From positions 372,001-436,000 of the forward strand of contig NZ_JAGEVF010000001.1 in the NCBI RefSeq assembly GCF_017581965.1: a stretch of DNA of 64,000 bases, written 5' to 3'. Below are positions 28,419 to 38,258 of this stretch, piece by piece. The DNA comes from Winogradskyella pelagia. Its GTDB lineage: Bacteria; Bacteroidota; Bacteroidia; Flavobacteriales; Flavobacteriaceae. The notes beneath the pieces are model-generated. The model did no database searches. It was not told the DNA's origin and saw only the letters and a list, made by a program, of their open reading frames with translations. Position 1 is the stretch's first letter, and every line of letters begins with the position of its first letter. The translations under genes and the position numbers were made by a program.

Positions 28419-28457
28419 TGTTAATTGAATTTAATTGAGATTATTTATTGTTTCTTG

Positions 28458-31277
28458 TTAAAATTTATAGCTAAGTTTTACACCAGTGTTTATACCGAGT
28501 TTAAATTGTGAAATAACTATATCTCCACTACCAGTACCTTCTCGTGTAAAGGTGATATTTGGGTTTAATAAGTTCTGTGCAAAAACCGTTAGTTCTAAGC
28601 CTTCAGAAATTGGACTTTTCCATACAAAGTCTAAAGAGGTAACACTATTTTCTACTATATTTCCTAAACTACCAGAACCAATAGAAAATATTCTATCGGA
28701 GAAATAAGAACTAACTAAGGTGAATTGTGGCTCGTAATTACCGAATTTTGGAGTATAATTAATATCGGCATTAAAAACCCAATTTGAAGCACCTTCTAAT
28801 TCTTCGGTATCCTTGTTAAAAGCTGTTGTAAATGTCCCAGAGACGTCTCTTAAATCCTGTTCGGTATGCAGGTAAGATCCGTTAAAACCAAAAGCTAATA
28901 CCGTTGATTCATCTTCTCTATTAATAAGGTTTTTTCTTACTTCTAATTCTATACCATAGACTTCTGCTAGGTCCCCTGTTCTAAAGAAGCGTTGTGTTCC
29001 CGTTGCGTCTGCAGCAACCACTCGGTTTACGGGGTCGTTGATTCGTTTGGCAAAACCTGCTACAGAGAATATCTCTGTTGGAGACATAAACCACTCATAT
29101 TTTAAATCGAAATTATAGATGTCTGAATACGTGGCTCCTGTACCGTCAACACCACCAAGAAGATCTGGGTTACCACCATACCTCACAGTAACATCCTCAT
29201 ATATAAATGGTGCTACTTCCTTAAACTCCGGGATAGACGCTGTTTGACTAAATGAAAATCTTAAGTTAGAATCGTCATTAAGGGCATATTTTATATTTAA
29301 AGTTGGTAAAAGTAAAGTCTCATTAACGCTTCTTAAACCTGGATCATTTGGTGGAATATTAATTACGTCATATTCAATATCTTGTTCAAAATATTCTAAT
29401 CTAAACCCAGGTACAAACAACCACTTGTCACCAACTGAGATTTCTGCATTCACATAGCCTGCATGTATTTCTAATTCACCATCATAGATATTTTCCGGTA
29501 AGCCAGGTACGTTTGTATTCCCTAGATTATTATTGATTGGGTTTAAGACCACGGTATTAAATAAGCCAGAACCAGCCGGAATATTAATATTATTAACATT
29601 CAGTATGGCATTAAGGTCATTGATGTTAGTTACAGGGGTGTTGTCTCTATCTACAATTTCATAACCGTAACGAATACTACTAAACGCTCTTCGTTTTAAC
29701 CTTCCATTATGTCCAATGTTTAATTTGAAATTTTCTGAAAATTCTTTTTTAAAGTTTAAGAAACTCGAATATTCATTGTCTTGAATAGATTGAAAAAATC
29801 GCTGGTTATCAAATGGAATGTTGGTATAAAAAATTGGATTTGTATTAGGATCGTTGTCTAGAGCAAATTGGTAATTCTCAAATGAAAAACGACGTCTGTC
29901 GGGCTCATCAGACATCACTAAATTGTATCCAACACCCCATGTAAGTTCTAGAGTATCATCATCGAACAAGTGCTTGCCTAATAATTGATTAACTAAAACC
30001 ATATCTTGATTAAACCTACCGTTAATCGTAAAGAAACCTAAGCCATTTGGATCTACACTGGCTATGTCATCACGATTAAAACCTTGGCCTTGAGTACCAA
30101 AATAGCCAACTTGATCGCTCGAACTATTAATAAATAAAGAGCTGAACTTAAAGGAGTTTGTATTGTCAAGTTTAAAATCTATATTCAGCATCCCTGTTGT
30201 ATTAGTGCTGTAGTCATACTCCTCTACATTAGGAAAATCTACTTTTAAAACGTTTGTAAAGTCTCTTGCAACACCTTGTCTATACTCGTATCCGTTAGAA
30301 AATCCAAGAGTAGCAAAAAAGCTTAATCTTGTATCATCGTCAAAGTTATGCGAGTACCCGCCAGAAATTGTTCCATTTAAATTTATAGGTGAACTGCCAT
30401 CCTGAGGATCTACAGTTTGTCCTAAGACGACATTGAATGGGTTTACATCATAACGGTTATAGTACCCAAAGAAACTTGGGCCATCATTTCTAACAAAATT
30501 TTCTCCAGCAGCTAAAGAGTTTACTCCACTCCCTAATGAGACTTTTACGAAGCCGTTTCCGTTATACTCTTTAGAATTGATATTTACGTTTCCAGCAGAG
30601 AAATCACCATAAAAACTAGAGGTAAAGGCTTTACTAACTGATACATTTTCTATAATGTCAGTTGAAAATAAGTCTAAATCAATATTCTTTTTGTTAACAT
30701 CAGTAGATGGCAAAGGAAGCCCATTAAATGTAGTGTTCTGATAGCGGTCGCCCAATCCTCTAACATAGACGTCGCTAGAATTCTGCTGTTTAGAAATACC
30801 TGAAATCTTTGAAACCGCACCAGCAGCATCACCAACTCCTTTTCTCGATAACTCAATTGCGCCTATACTTTGTTTAATGGATACAGCTTTCTTTTGATCT
30901 AGTAAAAGGGCGGCTTCACTTTCTTTACGTGAAGAGGTTTTAATAACAACTTCCTCCAAGGCTGCAGCACTCGCTCCCATGGGTACGTTAATAGTGGTTA
31001 CTTTACCGGCCACAACATCGGCTTCTATTTCTAAAGTTTCATATCCAACAAAACTAAAGATTAAGACATATTTTCCAGGGTCTAGATTATTAAGTTCATA
31101 TAGACCATCAATATCCGAGGTAGTTCCCTTAGAAGTACCTTTAATAACTATGTTGGCAAACGGAAGTGGCTCATTATTAAACTCTTTGTCGGTTAATTTC
31201 CCAACTATAGAACCTGTATTTTGAGCTTGAAGACCAAGCGCTATAAAAAAACTAAAAATGAATAGTATTTGTTTCAT
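28458..31277 (-). CDS. TonB-dependent outer membrane receptor
   Basis: The 939-residue receptor has a signal peptide, then a CarboxypepD-reg domain (GSIVGKLTDKEFNNEPLPFANIVIKGTS, interrupted by few residues) at about 20-105. A plug domain follows (SSDVYVRGLGDRYQNTTFNG) and then a 22-strand-type barrel ending in aromatic F (GVKLSYKF). It imports a ligand using ExbB/ExbD energy; a candidate ExbB-ExbD-ExbD set is at 59137-61467. Its position next to two phosphate carriers and an upstream 11-nt-spaced repeat suggest a phosphorus-containing ligand; that is inference. Confidence 0.92.
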   Translation of the reverse strand: MKQILFIFSFFIALGLQAQNTGSIVGKLTDKEFNNEPLPFANIVIKGTSKGTTSDIDGLYELNNLDPGKYVLIFSFVGYETLEIEADVVAGKVTTINVPMGASAAALEEVVIKTSSRKESEAALLLDQKKAVSIKQSIGAIELSRKGVGDAAGAVSKISGISKQQNSSDVYVRGLGDRYQNTTFNGLPLPSTDVNKKNIDLDLFSTDIIENVSVSKAFTSSFYGDFSAGNVNINSKEYNGNGFVKVSLGSGVNSLAAGENFVRNDGPSFFGYYNRYDVNPFNVVLGQTVDPQDGSSPINLNGTISGGYSHNFDDDTRLSFFATLGFSNGYEYRQGVARDFTNVLKVDFPNVEEYDYSTNTTGMLNIDFKLDNTNSFKFSSLFINSSSDQVGYFGTQGQGFNRDDIASVDPNGLGFFTINGRFNQDMVLVNQLLGKHLFDDDTLELTWGVGYNLVMSDEPDRRRFSFENYQFALDNDPNTNPIFYTNIPFDNQRFFQSIQDNEYSSFLNFKKEFSENFKLNIGHNGRLKRRAFSSIRYGYEIVDRDNTPVTNINDLNAILNVNNINIPAGSGLFNTVVLNPINNNLGNTNVPGLPENIYDGELEIHAGYVNAEISVGDKWLFVPGFRLEYFEQDIEYDVINIPPNDPGLRSVNETLLLPTLNIKYALNDDSNLRFSFSQTASIPEFKEVAPFIYEDVTVRYGGNPDLLGGVDGTGATYSDIYNFDLKYEWFMSPTEIFSVAGFAKRINDPVNRVVAADATGTQRFFRTGDLAEVYGIELEVRKNLINREDESTVLAFGFNGSYLHTEQDLRDVSGTFTTAFNKDTEELEGASNWVFNADINYTPKFGNYEPQFTLVSSYFSDRIFSIGSGSLGNIVENSVTSLDFVWKSPISEGLELTVFAQNLLNPNITFTREGTGSGDIVISQFKLGINTGVKLSYKF

Positions 31278-31361
31278 TTGAATTTTAAAATTGTTGCTGC
31301 AAAGAAACTGTGATATTCCTATTTTTAAGTTAATCGAGAATTAAACATTTGTAATTAAAAA

Positions 31362-31420
31362 GTTAGTTTAGTGTTAGCTGAACATTAAGAGTGTTTAACT
31401 TGAGGCAACATTTAATTAAC
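31362..31420 (-). promoter_or_regulatory. Imperfect Pho-box-like repeats upstream of the TonB receptor
   Basis: On the minus strand, GTT cores occur at 31420, 31409 and 31399, spaced 11 and 10 nt, within GATGTTAATTA, AATGTTGCCTC and AAGTTAAAC. A pair on the plus strand at 31362 and 31373 is also 11 nt apart. The phasing is less perfect than at 26686-26740. Confidence 0.35.
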
Positions 31421-31505
31421 ATCGAAAAAAGGCGAGTTTTCCTTTTGTAATCCTAACTAATTAAGGGTCAATTTCTCTATCTTGCGACTTAGAAAATAAT
31501 AATAC

Positions 31506-32846
31506 ATGAATTGGGAACAATTATTATCTCTAAAACGGTACGGAGATAACTCTAAGCGCCTTAGAAAAGAACAAGATGAAACACGTTTAGGTTTCGAAGT
31601 AGACTATGATCGTATCATTTTTTCAACAGAGTTTAGAAGTTTACAAGATAAAACTCAAGTGATTCCCCTATCAAAGACGGATTTTGTACATACAAGATTA
31701 ACCCACAGTCTCGAAGTAAGTGTAGTGGGACGCTCTTTGGGAAGAAAAGTTGGGCAGTGTATATTGGAAAAACACCCTCATTTATCAGAAGTTCATGGAT
31801 ATACTTTAAATGATTTTGGTGCAATTGTAGCAGCGGCTGCATTAGCGCACGATATAGGCAATCCTCCTTTTGGTCATTCTGGTGAAAAAGCCATAGGGTC
31901 ATATTTTAAAGACGGCCATGGGAGTGCATTGACAGACCAACTAACAGCAAAGGAATACCAAGATTTATGTGATTTTGAAGGCAATGCAAATGGCTTTAAT
32001 ATACTTGCTCAAAGCAGAGAAGGACGCTCTGGCGGACTTAGATTAAGCTATGCTACATTGGGAGCTTTTATGAAGTATCCAAAAGAATCTTTACCCAAGA
32101 AACCAACATCGCATATCGCTGATAAAAAGTATGGTTTTTTTCAATCAGATAAGAAGATGTTTATTGATGTTGCTAACGAACTGGGATTGCAAAAGCGCAG
32201 TGAAGCCCATCACAGTTATCAGCGGCATCCCTTAGCTTTTCTTGTAGAGGCTGCTGATGATATCTGTTATACTATAATTGATTTTGAAGATGGTATAAAC
32301 TTAGGTCTCATCGAAGAAGATTATGCATTGGAATACCTAATTAATTTAGTCAGAGACCGCATACAAACTAAAAATTATAACGCACTCACAACAAAACAAG
32401 ATCGCGTTAGTTACTTAAGAGCTTTAGCCATAGGGACTTTAATTGATGAAGCTGCTTCTATATTTATGGAAAATGAAGCTAATATTCTTAAAGGTGATTT
32501 TGATAAAGCACTTCTAGATACATCTAAATACAAGGCCCAAATAGAAGACATTATCGCTTTGAGTATTAAGAACGTTTACAACTCTCAAGATGTGGTTTAT
32601 AAGGAAATAGCAGGTTATGAGATTTTAAACCATTTATTAAACTGCTTTGGTACAGTTGCGACAAATTGCTTTAATAGTAGCTTGACGCATTATGATAAAT
32701 TGTTGTTGGAGCTACTTCCGCCTTCAATTCATTTAGGCCAAGAATCACTCTATGAAAACGCATTAAGTATTTCACGTTTTGTTGCTTCATTGTCCGATTC
32801 TAATGCTATGATGCTACATCAAAAGCTTAAAGGACAGATCCACTAG
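31506..32846 (+). CDS. dgt: dGTP triphosphohydrolase
   Basis: This HD-domain enzyme splits dGTP to deoxyguanosine and triphosphate, adjusting the dNTP pool. At 446 residues it is full length. The metal-binding HD motif is seen as AAALAHDIGNPPFGHSGE, with the first His in FVHTRLTHSLEVS, and a later EAADDICYTIIDFEDG. It has 228 nt of upstream DNA shared with the divergent TonB receptor gene. Confidence 0.93.
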   Translation: MNWEQLLSLKRYGDNSKRLRKEQDETRLGFEVDYDRIIFSTEFRSLQDKTQVIPLSKTDFVHTRLTHSLEVSVVGRSLGRKVGQCILEKHPHLSEVHGYTLNDFGAIVAAAALAHDIGNPPFGHSGEKAIGSYFKDGHGSALTDQLTAKEYQDLCDFEGNANGFNILAQSREGRSGGLRLSYATLGAFMKYPKESLPKKPTSHIADKKYGFFQSDKKMFIDVANELGLQKRSEAHHSYQRHPLAFLVEAADDICYTIIDFEDGINLGLIEEDYALEYLINLVRDRIQTKNYNALTTKQDRVSYLRALAIGTLIDEAASIFMENEANILKGDFDKALLDTSKYKAQIEDIIALSIKNVYNSQDVVYKEIAGYEILNHLLNCFGTVATNCFNSSLTHYDKLLLELLPPSIHLGQESLYENALSISRFVASLSDSNAMMLHQKLKGQIH

Positions 32847-32927
32847 TTGCATTTCATCGATTATTTTTGGTTTTTATCGTTTAATTATCGTATTTAGAAG
32901 TGAGTTTACCCCAAAAACCACCTACTT

Positions 32928-33098
32928 ATGAGAAATAATATACTTGGAGGCTTAATTGTTTTTTTGGCCGTAGTGACGTGTTTAATTTTATTAGACGATA
33001 TTACATCTTCAAAAGACCAGCAACAAATAACTACAGAATTTAGCCAGGATAACGCACATACAAAGGACTTAGCTTCTGTTGAAGCTGAGGAGAAGTGA
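32928..33098 (+). CDS. Small single-helix protein, 56 residues
   Basis: ATG at 32928 opens a 56-codon frame: MRNNILGGLIVFLAVVTCLIL as a membrane helix or signal anchor, then a polar, acidic tail (DDITSSKDQQQITTEF... ending EAEEK). It starts 81 nt after dgt and overlaps the convergent dxs stop by 30 bp. No family is recognised. The helix-plus-tail composition and the position on the coding side of a gap favour a real gene. Confidence 0.5.
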   Translation: MRNNILGGLIVFLAVVTCLILLDDITSSKDQQQITTEFSQDNAHTKDLASVEAEEK

Positions 33099-34853
33099 TT
33101 CTAATTTAGCTTTTACAGAAGCTACATCTAATTCTTGCAGTGTCATTAACTCAGGAATCGTTCCGTGCTCCACAAATTCATCATTTATTCCTAAGATTGA
33201 AATAGATTGGGGGTAATTGTTATTGTTTGCAAACGCTATTATAGAACTTCCTAAACCTCCTATAATCGTACCATCTTCAATGGTAACAATCTGCTCATAA
33301 TTTTTAAAAATATGATGAAGCAGATTTTCATCTATAGGTTTAAGAAAGCGCATATCAAAATGGCCAATAGCATTCGTATATTTAGATTCTCCAATAGCCT
33401 CACTTATTGTATTTGCAATAGGTCCAATAGAAATAACAGCAAGTTTTTCACCTTTTTTAAGGCATTCACCTTTCCCGATTTCAATAGTACTAAAGGATTT
33501 TTTCCATTCAGTAATATGCCCTCGACCTCTTGGGTACCTTACGGCTAGAGGAAAATCTATACCTAATTGAGCTGTATACATAATATTGCGCAGTTCTGTG
33601 ACATTTCTAGGTGAAAAAATAACAAGATTTGGGATGCAATTAAGAAAAGCTAAATCAAACACGCCATGGTGTGTTGCACCATCCTGGCCTACCAATCCTG
33701 CTCTGTCTAAGCAAAATATAACCGGTAAATTCTGCAAAGCAACATCGTGTATAACCTGATCGTAAGCGCGTTGCAAAAAGGTGGAGTAGATATTGCAAAA
33801 TGGAATGAGCCCTTGAGTGGCCATTCCTGCCGCCAGTGTTACCGCATGTTGCTCAGCGATTCCAACATCAAAGGCTCGCTCCGGAAATTTGGCCATCATA
33901 TACTTTAAAGAACTTCCAGTGGGCATTGCTGGTGTAATACCAATAATTTTATGGTTACTATCAGCTAATTCCACAATAGTATGTCCGAAGACATCCTGAT
34001 ACTTTGGAGGTAAGATTTCTCCAGACTTAGGTGTTAATTCTCCTGTTTTAGCATCAAATTTACCTGGCGCATGGTAAACCACTTGATTTTCTTCAGCTGA
34101 TTTTAGCCCTTTTCCTTTTGTGGTAATGACATGAAGAAACTTTGGTCCATCAATAGTTTTTAGACGCTCCAACTCTGTAATTAGAGCATTGAGGTCGTGC
34201 CCATCTATAGGTCCAGAATATGCGAAATTTAAAGCTTCGAAAATATTCTCTCTTTTTTGGGTGCCTTTTTTAACATTAGTCAAATATTCTTTAAGAGCAC
34301 CGACACTTGGATCAATTCCAATAGCGTTGTCATTGAGAATAACTAATAGATTGGTATCGGTAACACCAGCATGATTCAAAGCTTCAAATGCCATACCACT
34401 AGCTATGGAGGCATCTCCAATAACTGCTATGTGCTGTTTGTTTTCACCTTTTATTTTTGACGCAATCGCCATACCTAACGCTGCAGAAATTGAGGTTGAG
34501 GAATGCCCCACACCAAAAGTATCATAAATACTTTCTGCTCGTTTAGGAAATCCACTCAAACCGTTAAGTTGGCGATTGGTATCAAATTGATGTTTGCGTC
34601 CCGTCAAGATTTTATGTCCATAGGCTTGGTGGCCAACATCCCAAACCAATAAATCATTAGGTGTATTAAAAACATAGTGAATTGCGATAGTCAATTCTAC
34701 AACACCCAAACTAGCACCAAGATGCCCTTCCTTTACTGCCACAATTGAAATAATAAATTCCCTTAACTCTTGGGCAATCTGACTAAGCTGGGTATAGCTA
34801 AAACTCCTTAAATCCTCTGGAGAATCGATGTTATCTAGTAAATCTTGTTTCAC
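33069..34853 (-). CDS. dxs: 1-deoxy-D-xylulose-5-phosphate synthase
   Basis: This is the first step of the non-mevalonate isoprenoid pathway: pyruvate and glyceraldehyde 3-phosphate condense using thiamine diphosphate. Conserved segments are GHLGASLGVVELTIAIHYVF, GVGHSSTSISAALGMA, the TPP motif GDASIASGMAFEALNHAG with NDN, and GIAEQHAVTLAAGMA. I place the start at GTG 34851-34853 (VKQDLLDNIDSPEDLRSF, 594 residues), because TATTTTTG lies exactly 4 nt upstream inside the longer frame. The frame itself can be read from ATG 34892 (607 residues). Confidence 0.93.
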   Translation of the reverse strand: MKQDLLDNIDSPEDLRSFSYTQLSQIAQELREFIISIVAVKEGHLGASLGVVELTIAIHYVFNTPNDLLVWDVGHQAYGHKILTGRKHQFDTNRQLNGLSGFPKRAESIYDTFGVGHSSTSISAALGMAIASKIKGENKQHIAVIGDASIASGMAFEALNHAGVTDTNLLVILNDNAIGIDPSVGALKEYLTNVKKGTQKRENIFEALNFAYSGPIDGHDLNALITELERLKTIDGPKFLHVITTKGKGLKSAEENQVVYHAPGKFDAKTGELTPKSGEILPPKYQDVFGHTIVELADSNHKIIGITPAMPTGSSLKYMMAKFPERAFDVGIAEQHAVTLAAGMATQGLIPFCNIYSTFLQRAYDQVIHDVALQNLPVIFCLDRAGLVGQDGATHHGVFDLAFLNCIPNLVIFSPRNVTELRNIMYTAQLGIDFPLAVRYPRGRGHITEWKKSFSTIEIGKGECLKKGEKLAVISIGPIANTISEAIGESKYTNAIGHFDMRFLKPIDENLLHHIFKNYEQIVTIEDGTIIGGLGSSIIAFANNNNYPQSISILGINDEFVEHGTIPELMTLQELDVASVKAKLESLLLSFNRS

Positions 34854-34865
34854 TTGGCAAAAATA
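34851..34865 (-). promoter_or_regulatory. TATTTTTG-N4-GTG start of dxs
   Basis: On the minus strand TATTTTTG (34858-34865), then CCAA, then GTG (34851-34853). This is the same spacing seen before the starts at 16017, 49368 and 57099. Confidence 0.5.
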
Positions 34866-35019
34866 CGGGATCTCCTTAACACTATGTTTCAATCTATACC
34901 CAAGTACTTATAATTTTATCATAAAATGAAAGTTTGAGAAATATTCATTCATATCATTTAACAAATTGATGTTTATGTGTTAAAAATTTGAGTGATTTTA
35001 AATATTTAGTGGTATTCCT

Positions 35020-35027
35020 TATTTTTG
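35020..35027 (+). promoter_or_regulatory. -7 element of the M36 protease gene
   Basis: TATTTTTG lies 54 nt before the ATG at 35082; no well-placed TTG is seen at -33. Confidence 0.35.
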
Positions 35028-35081
35028 AAAAAAATTGCTTACATCGCTAAGATGTATCATTCACTCTAACCATTATCTGCT

Positions 35082-37736
35082 ATGACAAAAACATTACGTT
35101 TTTTTGCTGTAACTCTTTGTGCACTTTTCGCATTAAGTATTACAGCTCAGACCCCATTACAAGAGTCTCAATATGGAGATTTAATTATTACTTTTTTAGA
35201 TACGAACAAGGAAAAGTACAATCTGGAAGAAAGTGACTACTCTGACCTAGTTCTTTTAAATGAAACCTATTCTAGAAGTACTGATATCAATCACTACTAC
35301 GTTAATCAATCTTACCAGAATATTAGAATATTCAATGCAATCTCTAGCATCGCTATTAAAGAAGCTAAGGTATTTTATTTTGCTAATCGTTTTATTGGAA
35401 ATGTCAATGATAAGGTAAATGCTATTACTCCAGTTATTTCACCTGAAGCTGCCATTCAAAAGGTTGCAAATCAATTTGAGCTTGGACAGATTAATGCTCT
35501 TGAGCAGCTCAATGTAAACGGTAAACGTTTTACGTTTAATTCAGCCGGAATTTCCTCCGAGGATATTCCTGTAGAATTGGTGTTGCTTCCTAAGGAAAAT
35601 ACACTTCAGTTAGCTTGGGACATACTCATTTTTAAAACGGATAATTCTAATTGGTGGAGTGTAAGGGTAGATGCCTTGAGTGGCGATGTTCTGGAGTCTA
35701 ACGATTTAATTCTAAGTTGTAATTTTGACCATAAAGTATCGGAAGATAACCATGACCACGCAACGGATTTCAAGCTAGATTTATTCAAACAAGAATATAC
35801 ATCAATGCCTGCCATGGTTGATGGTTCTAGATATAATGTTTTCCCCCTTCCGGTAGAAAGTCCAAATCATGGTTCTAGACAAATTGTTTCTAGTCCTTCT
35901 GACCCTGTGGCCTCGCCTTTTGGATGGCATGACACAGATGGTATATTAGGTCCCGAGCATACAATAACAAGGGGTAATAATGTCTTGGCAAAAGAAGATG
36001 TAGATGGAGGAAATGAGCAGGGTGGTGTTGGATATTCACCAGACGGTAGTCAAGCATTGGTTTTTGACTTTCCTCTGGACTTCAGTCTTTCTCCATTTGA
36101 TTACCAAGATGCTGCTATTACAAATTTGTTCTACATGAATAATATGATGCACGATGTATGGTATAAGCATGGTTTCGATGAGCAGTCTGGAAATTTTCAA
36201 GAGTCTAACTATATCACAGGGCAAGGTATAGGGAATGATTTTGTTTTTGCAGATGCACAAGATGGAAGCGGATTTAATAATGCTAATTTTGGTACGCCAC
36301 CAGATGGTTCTAATCCTAGAATGCAGATGTTTTTATGGACGCCACCAGGAGGAGGAAATTCAGGCGATAGGCTGGATGTATTAAATGGACCATTATCTGG
36401 AAATTATGAAGCAGTCGGCGCCACTTTTGGAGCAGATTTACCAACTGATACAGCAATAACAGGACAATTGGGTCTAGCACTAGATTCAACAGCGGATTTT
36501 TACGACGCATGCCAAAATTTAATAAGTCCGTTTTTAATCAATGGTAAAATTGCTGTCATTCGCAGAGGTGGATGTCAATTTGGTACTAAGGTTCTTGCCG
36601 CTGAAAATGCTGGAGCTATTGCGGCAATTGTTGTAAATAATTCGCCAGATGCACTAATTCCAATGGGTCCCGGAAATGATGGAGGTTCGGTTACTATTCC
36701 TTCGGTTATGGTTACTCAAGCGTTTGGGGAGCAGTTGATTTCTGCTTTAGAAAATAGCCAAACTATAAATATATCCTTACAAGGGCCTGATTTAGTCGGT
36801 TTTGTAGATGGTGATTTTGACAATGTTATTGTAGCACACGAATATGGTCATGGAATTTCTAATAGATTAGCAGGAGGTCCACAAGCCGCAAATTGTCTAT
36901 TTAATGATGAGCAGATGGGAGAAGGATGGTCTGATTGGTTTGGTTTAGTTATAACTATGACTGAAAATGATTTACCCGAAACAGGAAGAGGAGTTGGTAC
37001 ATTTGCATTGAGTCAACCTACAACTGGCGGAGGTATACGGCCAGCAAGATATAGTACAGATTTTGCCGTTAATCCTGCCACCTATGATGATTCTAATTTC
37101 CTCGCACAACCTCACGGTATTGGCTTCGTATGGGCAACAGTACTTTGGGACTTAACATGGGCTTATATCGATAAGTATGGTTTTGATTCAGATTTGTATA
37201 ATGGTTCTGGGGGTAATAATCGTATTATGCAACTGGTAATTGATGGATTGAAATTGCAACCATGTCAGCCTGGATTTATTGATGGAAGAGATGCTTTGTT
37301 GGCAGCTGATATGGCCACTACGGGAGGTGAGAACCAATGCATTATTTGGGAAGTGTTTGCGGCGCGTGGTTTAGGATTTAACGCACAACAAGGATCTTCA
37401 TTAAACAGGGGAGACCAAGTTGAAGACTTTACTTTACCTCCTACTGATGACCCTTCATTAGCAAATTGCTCTAGCTTAAATGTTGATGAGTTTGCACAGC
37501 AAAACGTAAGTGTTTATCCTAATCCAACTCAAACAGAATTGTTTATTGAGGCTAAAGAAAACTTAGGAGATGTTACCATAACACTTATAGATATAAATGG
37601 ACGTCTGGTTTACAAAGGAAGTGACAGTTTATTTAATCCTATTTCTATTAATACCTCAGACCTAAAAGCTGGACTGTATATTTTAACTATAACTGGAGAT
37701 AATTTCAGCTATAACGAGAAAATTATAAAGAACTAA
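35082..37736 (+). CDS. T9SS-secreted M36 (fungalysin-type) metalloprotease
   Basis: The 884-residue zinc protease has a signal peptide (MTKTLRFFAVTLCALFALSITAQ), an FTP/pro-region to about 250, and the M36 core with HEYGH at residues 586-590. The third zinc ligand lies in EQMGEGWSDWFG. A PA domain is inserted before the catalytic helix (about 455-570; KIAVIRRGGCQFGTKVLAAENAG). The end is a T9SS sorting domain (VYPNPTQTELFIEA). Its target is unknown; a digestive exoenzyme is likely. Confidence 0.93.
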   Translation: MTKTLRFFAVTLCALFALSITAQTPLQESQYGDLIITFLDTNKEKYNLEESDYSDLVLLNETYSRSTDINHYYVNQSYQNIRIFNAISSIAIKEAKVFYFANRFIGNVNDKVNAITPVISPEAAIQKVANQFELGQINALEQLNVNGKRFTFNSAGISSEDIPVELVLLPKENTLQLAWDILIFKTDNSNWWSVRVDALSGDVLESNDLILSCNFDHKVSEDNHDHATDFKLDLFKQEYTSMPAMVDGSRYNVFPLPVESPNHGSRQIVSSPSDPVASPFGWHDTDGILGPEHTITRGNNVLAKEDVDGGNEQGGVGYSPDGSQALVFDFPLDFSLSPFDYQDAAITNLFYMNNMMHDVWYKHGFDEQSGNFQESNYITGQGIGNDFVFADAQDGSGFNNANFGTPPDGSNPRMQMFLWTPPGGGNSGDRLDVLNGPLSGNYEAVGATFGADLPTDTAITGQLGLALDSTADFYDACQNLISPFLINGKIAVIRRGGCQFGTKVLAAENAGAIAAIVVNNSPDALIPMGPGNDGGSVTIPSVMVTQAFGEQLISALENSQTINISLQGPDLVGFVDGDFDNVIVAHEYGHGISNRLAGGPQAANCLFNDEQMGEGWSDWFGLVITMTENDLPETGRGVGTFALSQPTTGGGIRPARYSTDFAVNPATYDDSNFLAQPHGIGFVWATVLWDLTWAYIDKYGFDSDLYNGSGGNNRIMQLVIDGLKLQPCQPGFIDGRDALLAADMATTGGENQCIIWEVFAARGLGFNAQQGSSLNRGDQVEDFTLPPTDDPSLANCSSLNVDEFAQQNVSVYPNPTQTELFIEAKENLGDVTITLIDINGRLVYKGSDSLFNPISINTSDLKAGLYILTITGDNFSYNEKIIKN

Positions 37737-37752
37737 TTATCTTTAGTCTCGT

Positions 37753-38202
37753 ATGATAACACCCTACGATGACAACTACTTTATGAAAAAGGCCCTTCAG
37801 GAAGCTGAAGCGGCCTTTGATAAAGGCGAAATTCCGGTTGGGGCAATAATAGTTGTTGAAAACAGAATTATTGCTAGGAGCCATAACCTTACTGAACTTT
37901 TAAATGATGTAACGGCCCACGCAGAAATGCAAGCTATTACGGCTGCCTCAAATTTTTTAGGAGGTAAATATCTTCATAATTGTATTCTGTATGTTACTTT
38001 AGAACCTTGCCAAATGTGCGCTGGTGCACTGTATTGGAGTCAAATCTCAAAGATTGTATATGGAGCTTCGGACGAGACTAGAGGATTTAAATCTATGGGA
38101 ACTCAATTACATCCTAAAACCAAAGTCATTGAAGGTGTAATGGCAAATGAAGCTTCAGACCTTTTAAAACGTTTTTTTATACAAAAACGGAATTTAAACT
38201 GA
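37753..38202 (+). CDS. tadA: tRNA-specific adenosine deaminase
   Basis: This enzyme converts A34 of tRNA-Arg(ACG) to inosine. The zinc-dependent deaminase site is complete: AHAEMQAI (catalytic Glu) and EPCQMCAGAL. The 149-residue length and N-terminus DNYFMKKALQEAEAAFDKGEIPVGA (interrupted to shorten: key PVGA) are typical. It starts 16 nt after the M36 protease gene and may share its transcript. Confidence 0.93.
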   Translation: MITPYDDNYFMKKALQEAEAAFDKGEIPVGAIIVVENRIIARSHNLTELLNDVTAHAEMQAITAASNFLGGKYLHNCILYVTLEPCQMCAGALYWSQISKIVYGASDETRGFKSMGTQLHPKTKVIEGVMANEASDLLKRFFIQKRNLN

Positions 38203-38205
38203 TGC

Positions 38206-38238
38206 AAAAAAAAACGCCCAGCTAAAAGCTGAGCGTTG
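38206..38238 (-). terminator. Terminator of csp
   Basis: On the minus strand, AACGCTCAGCT and AGCTGGGCGTT form a stem followed by nine T. Confidence 0.85.
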
Positions 38239-38258
38239 AAACTGTAATAAAGTATATC

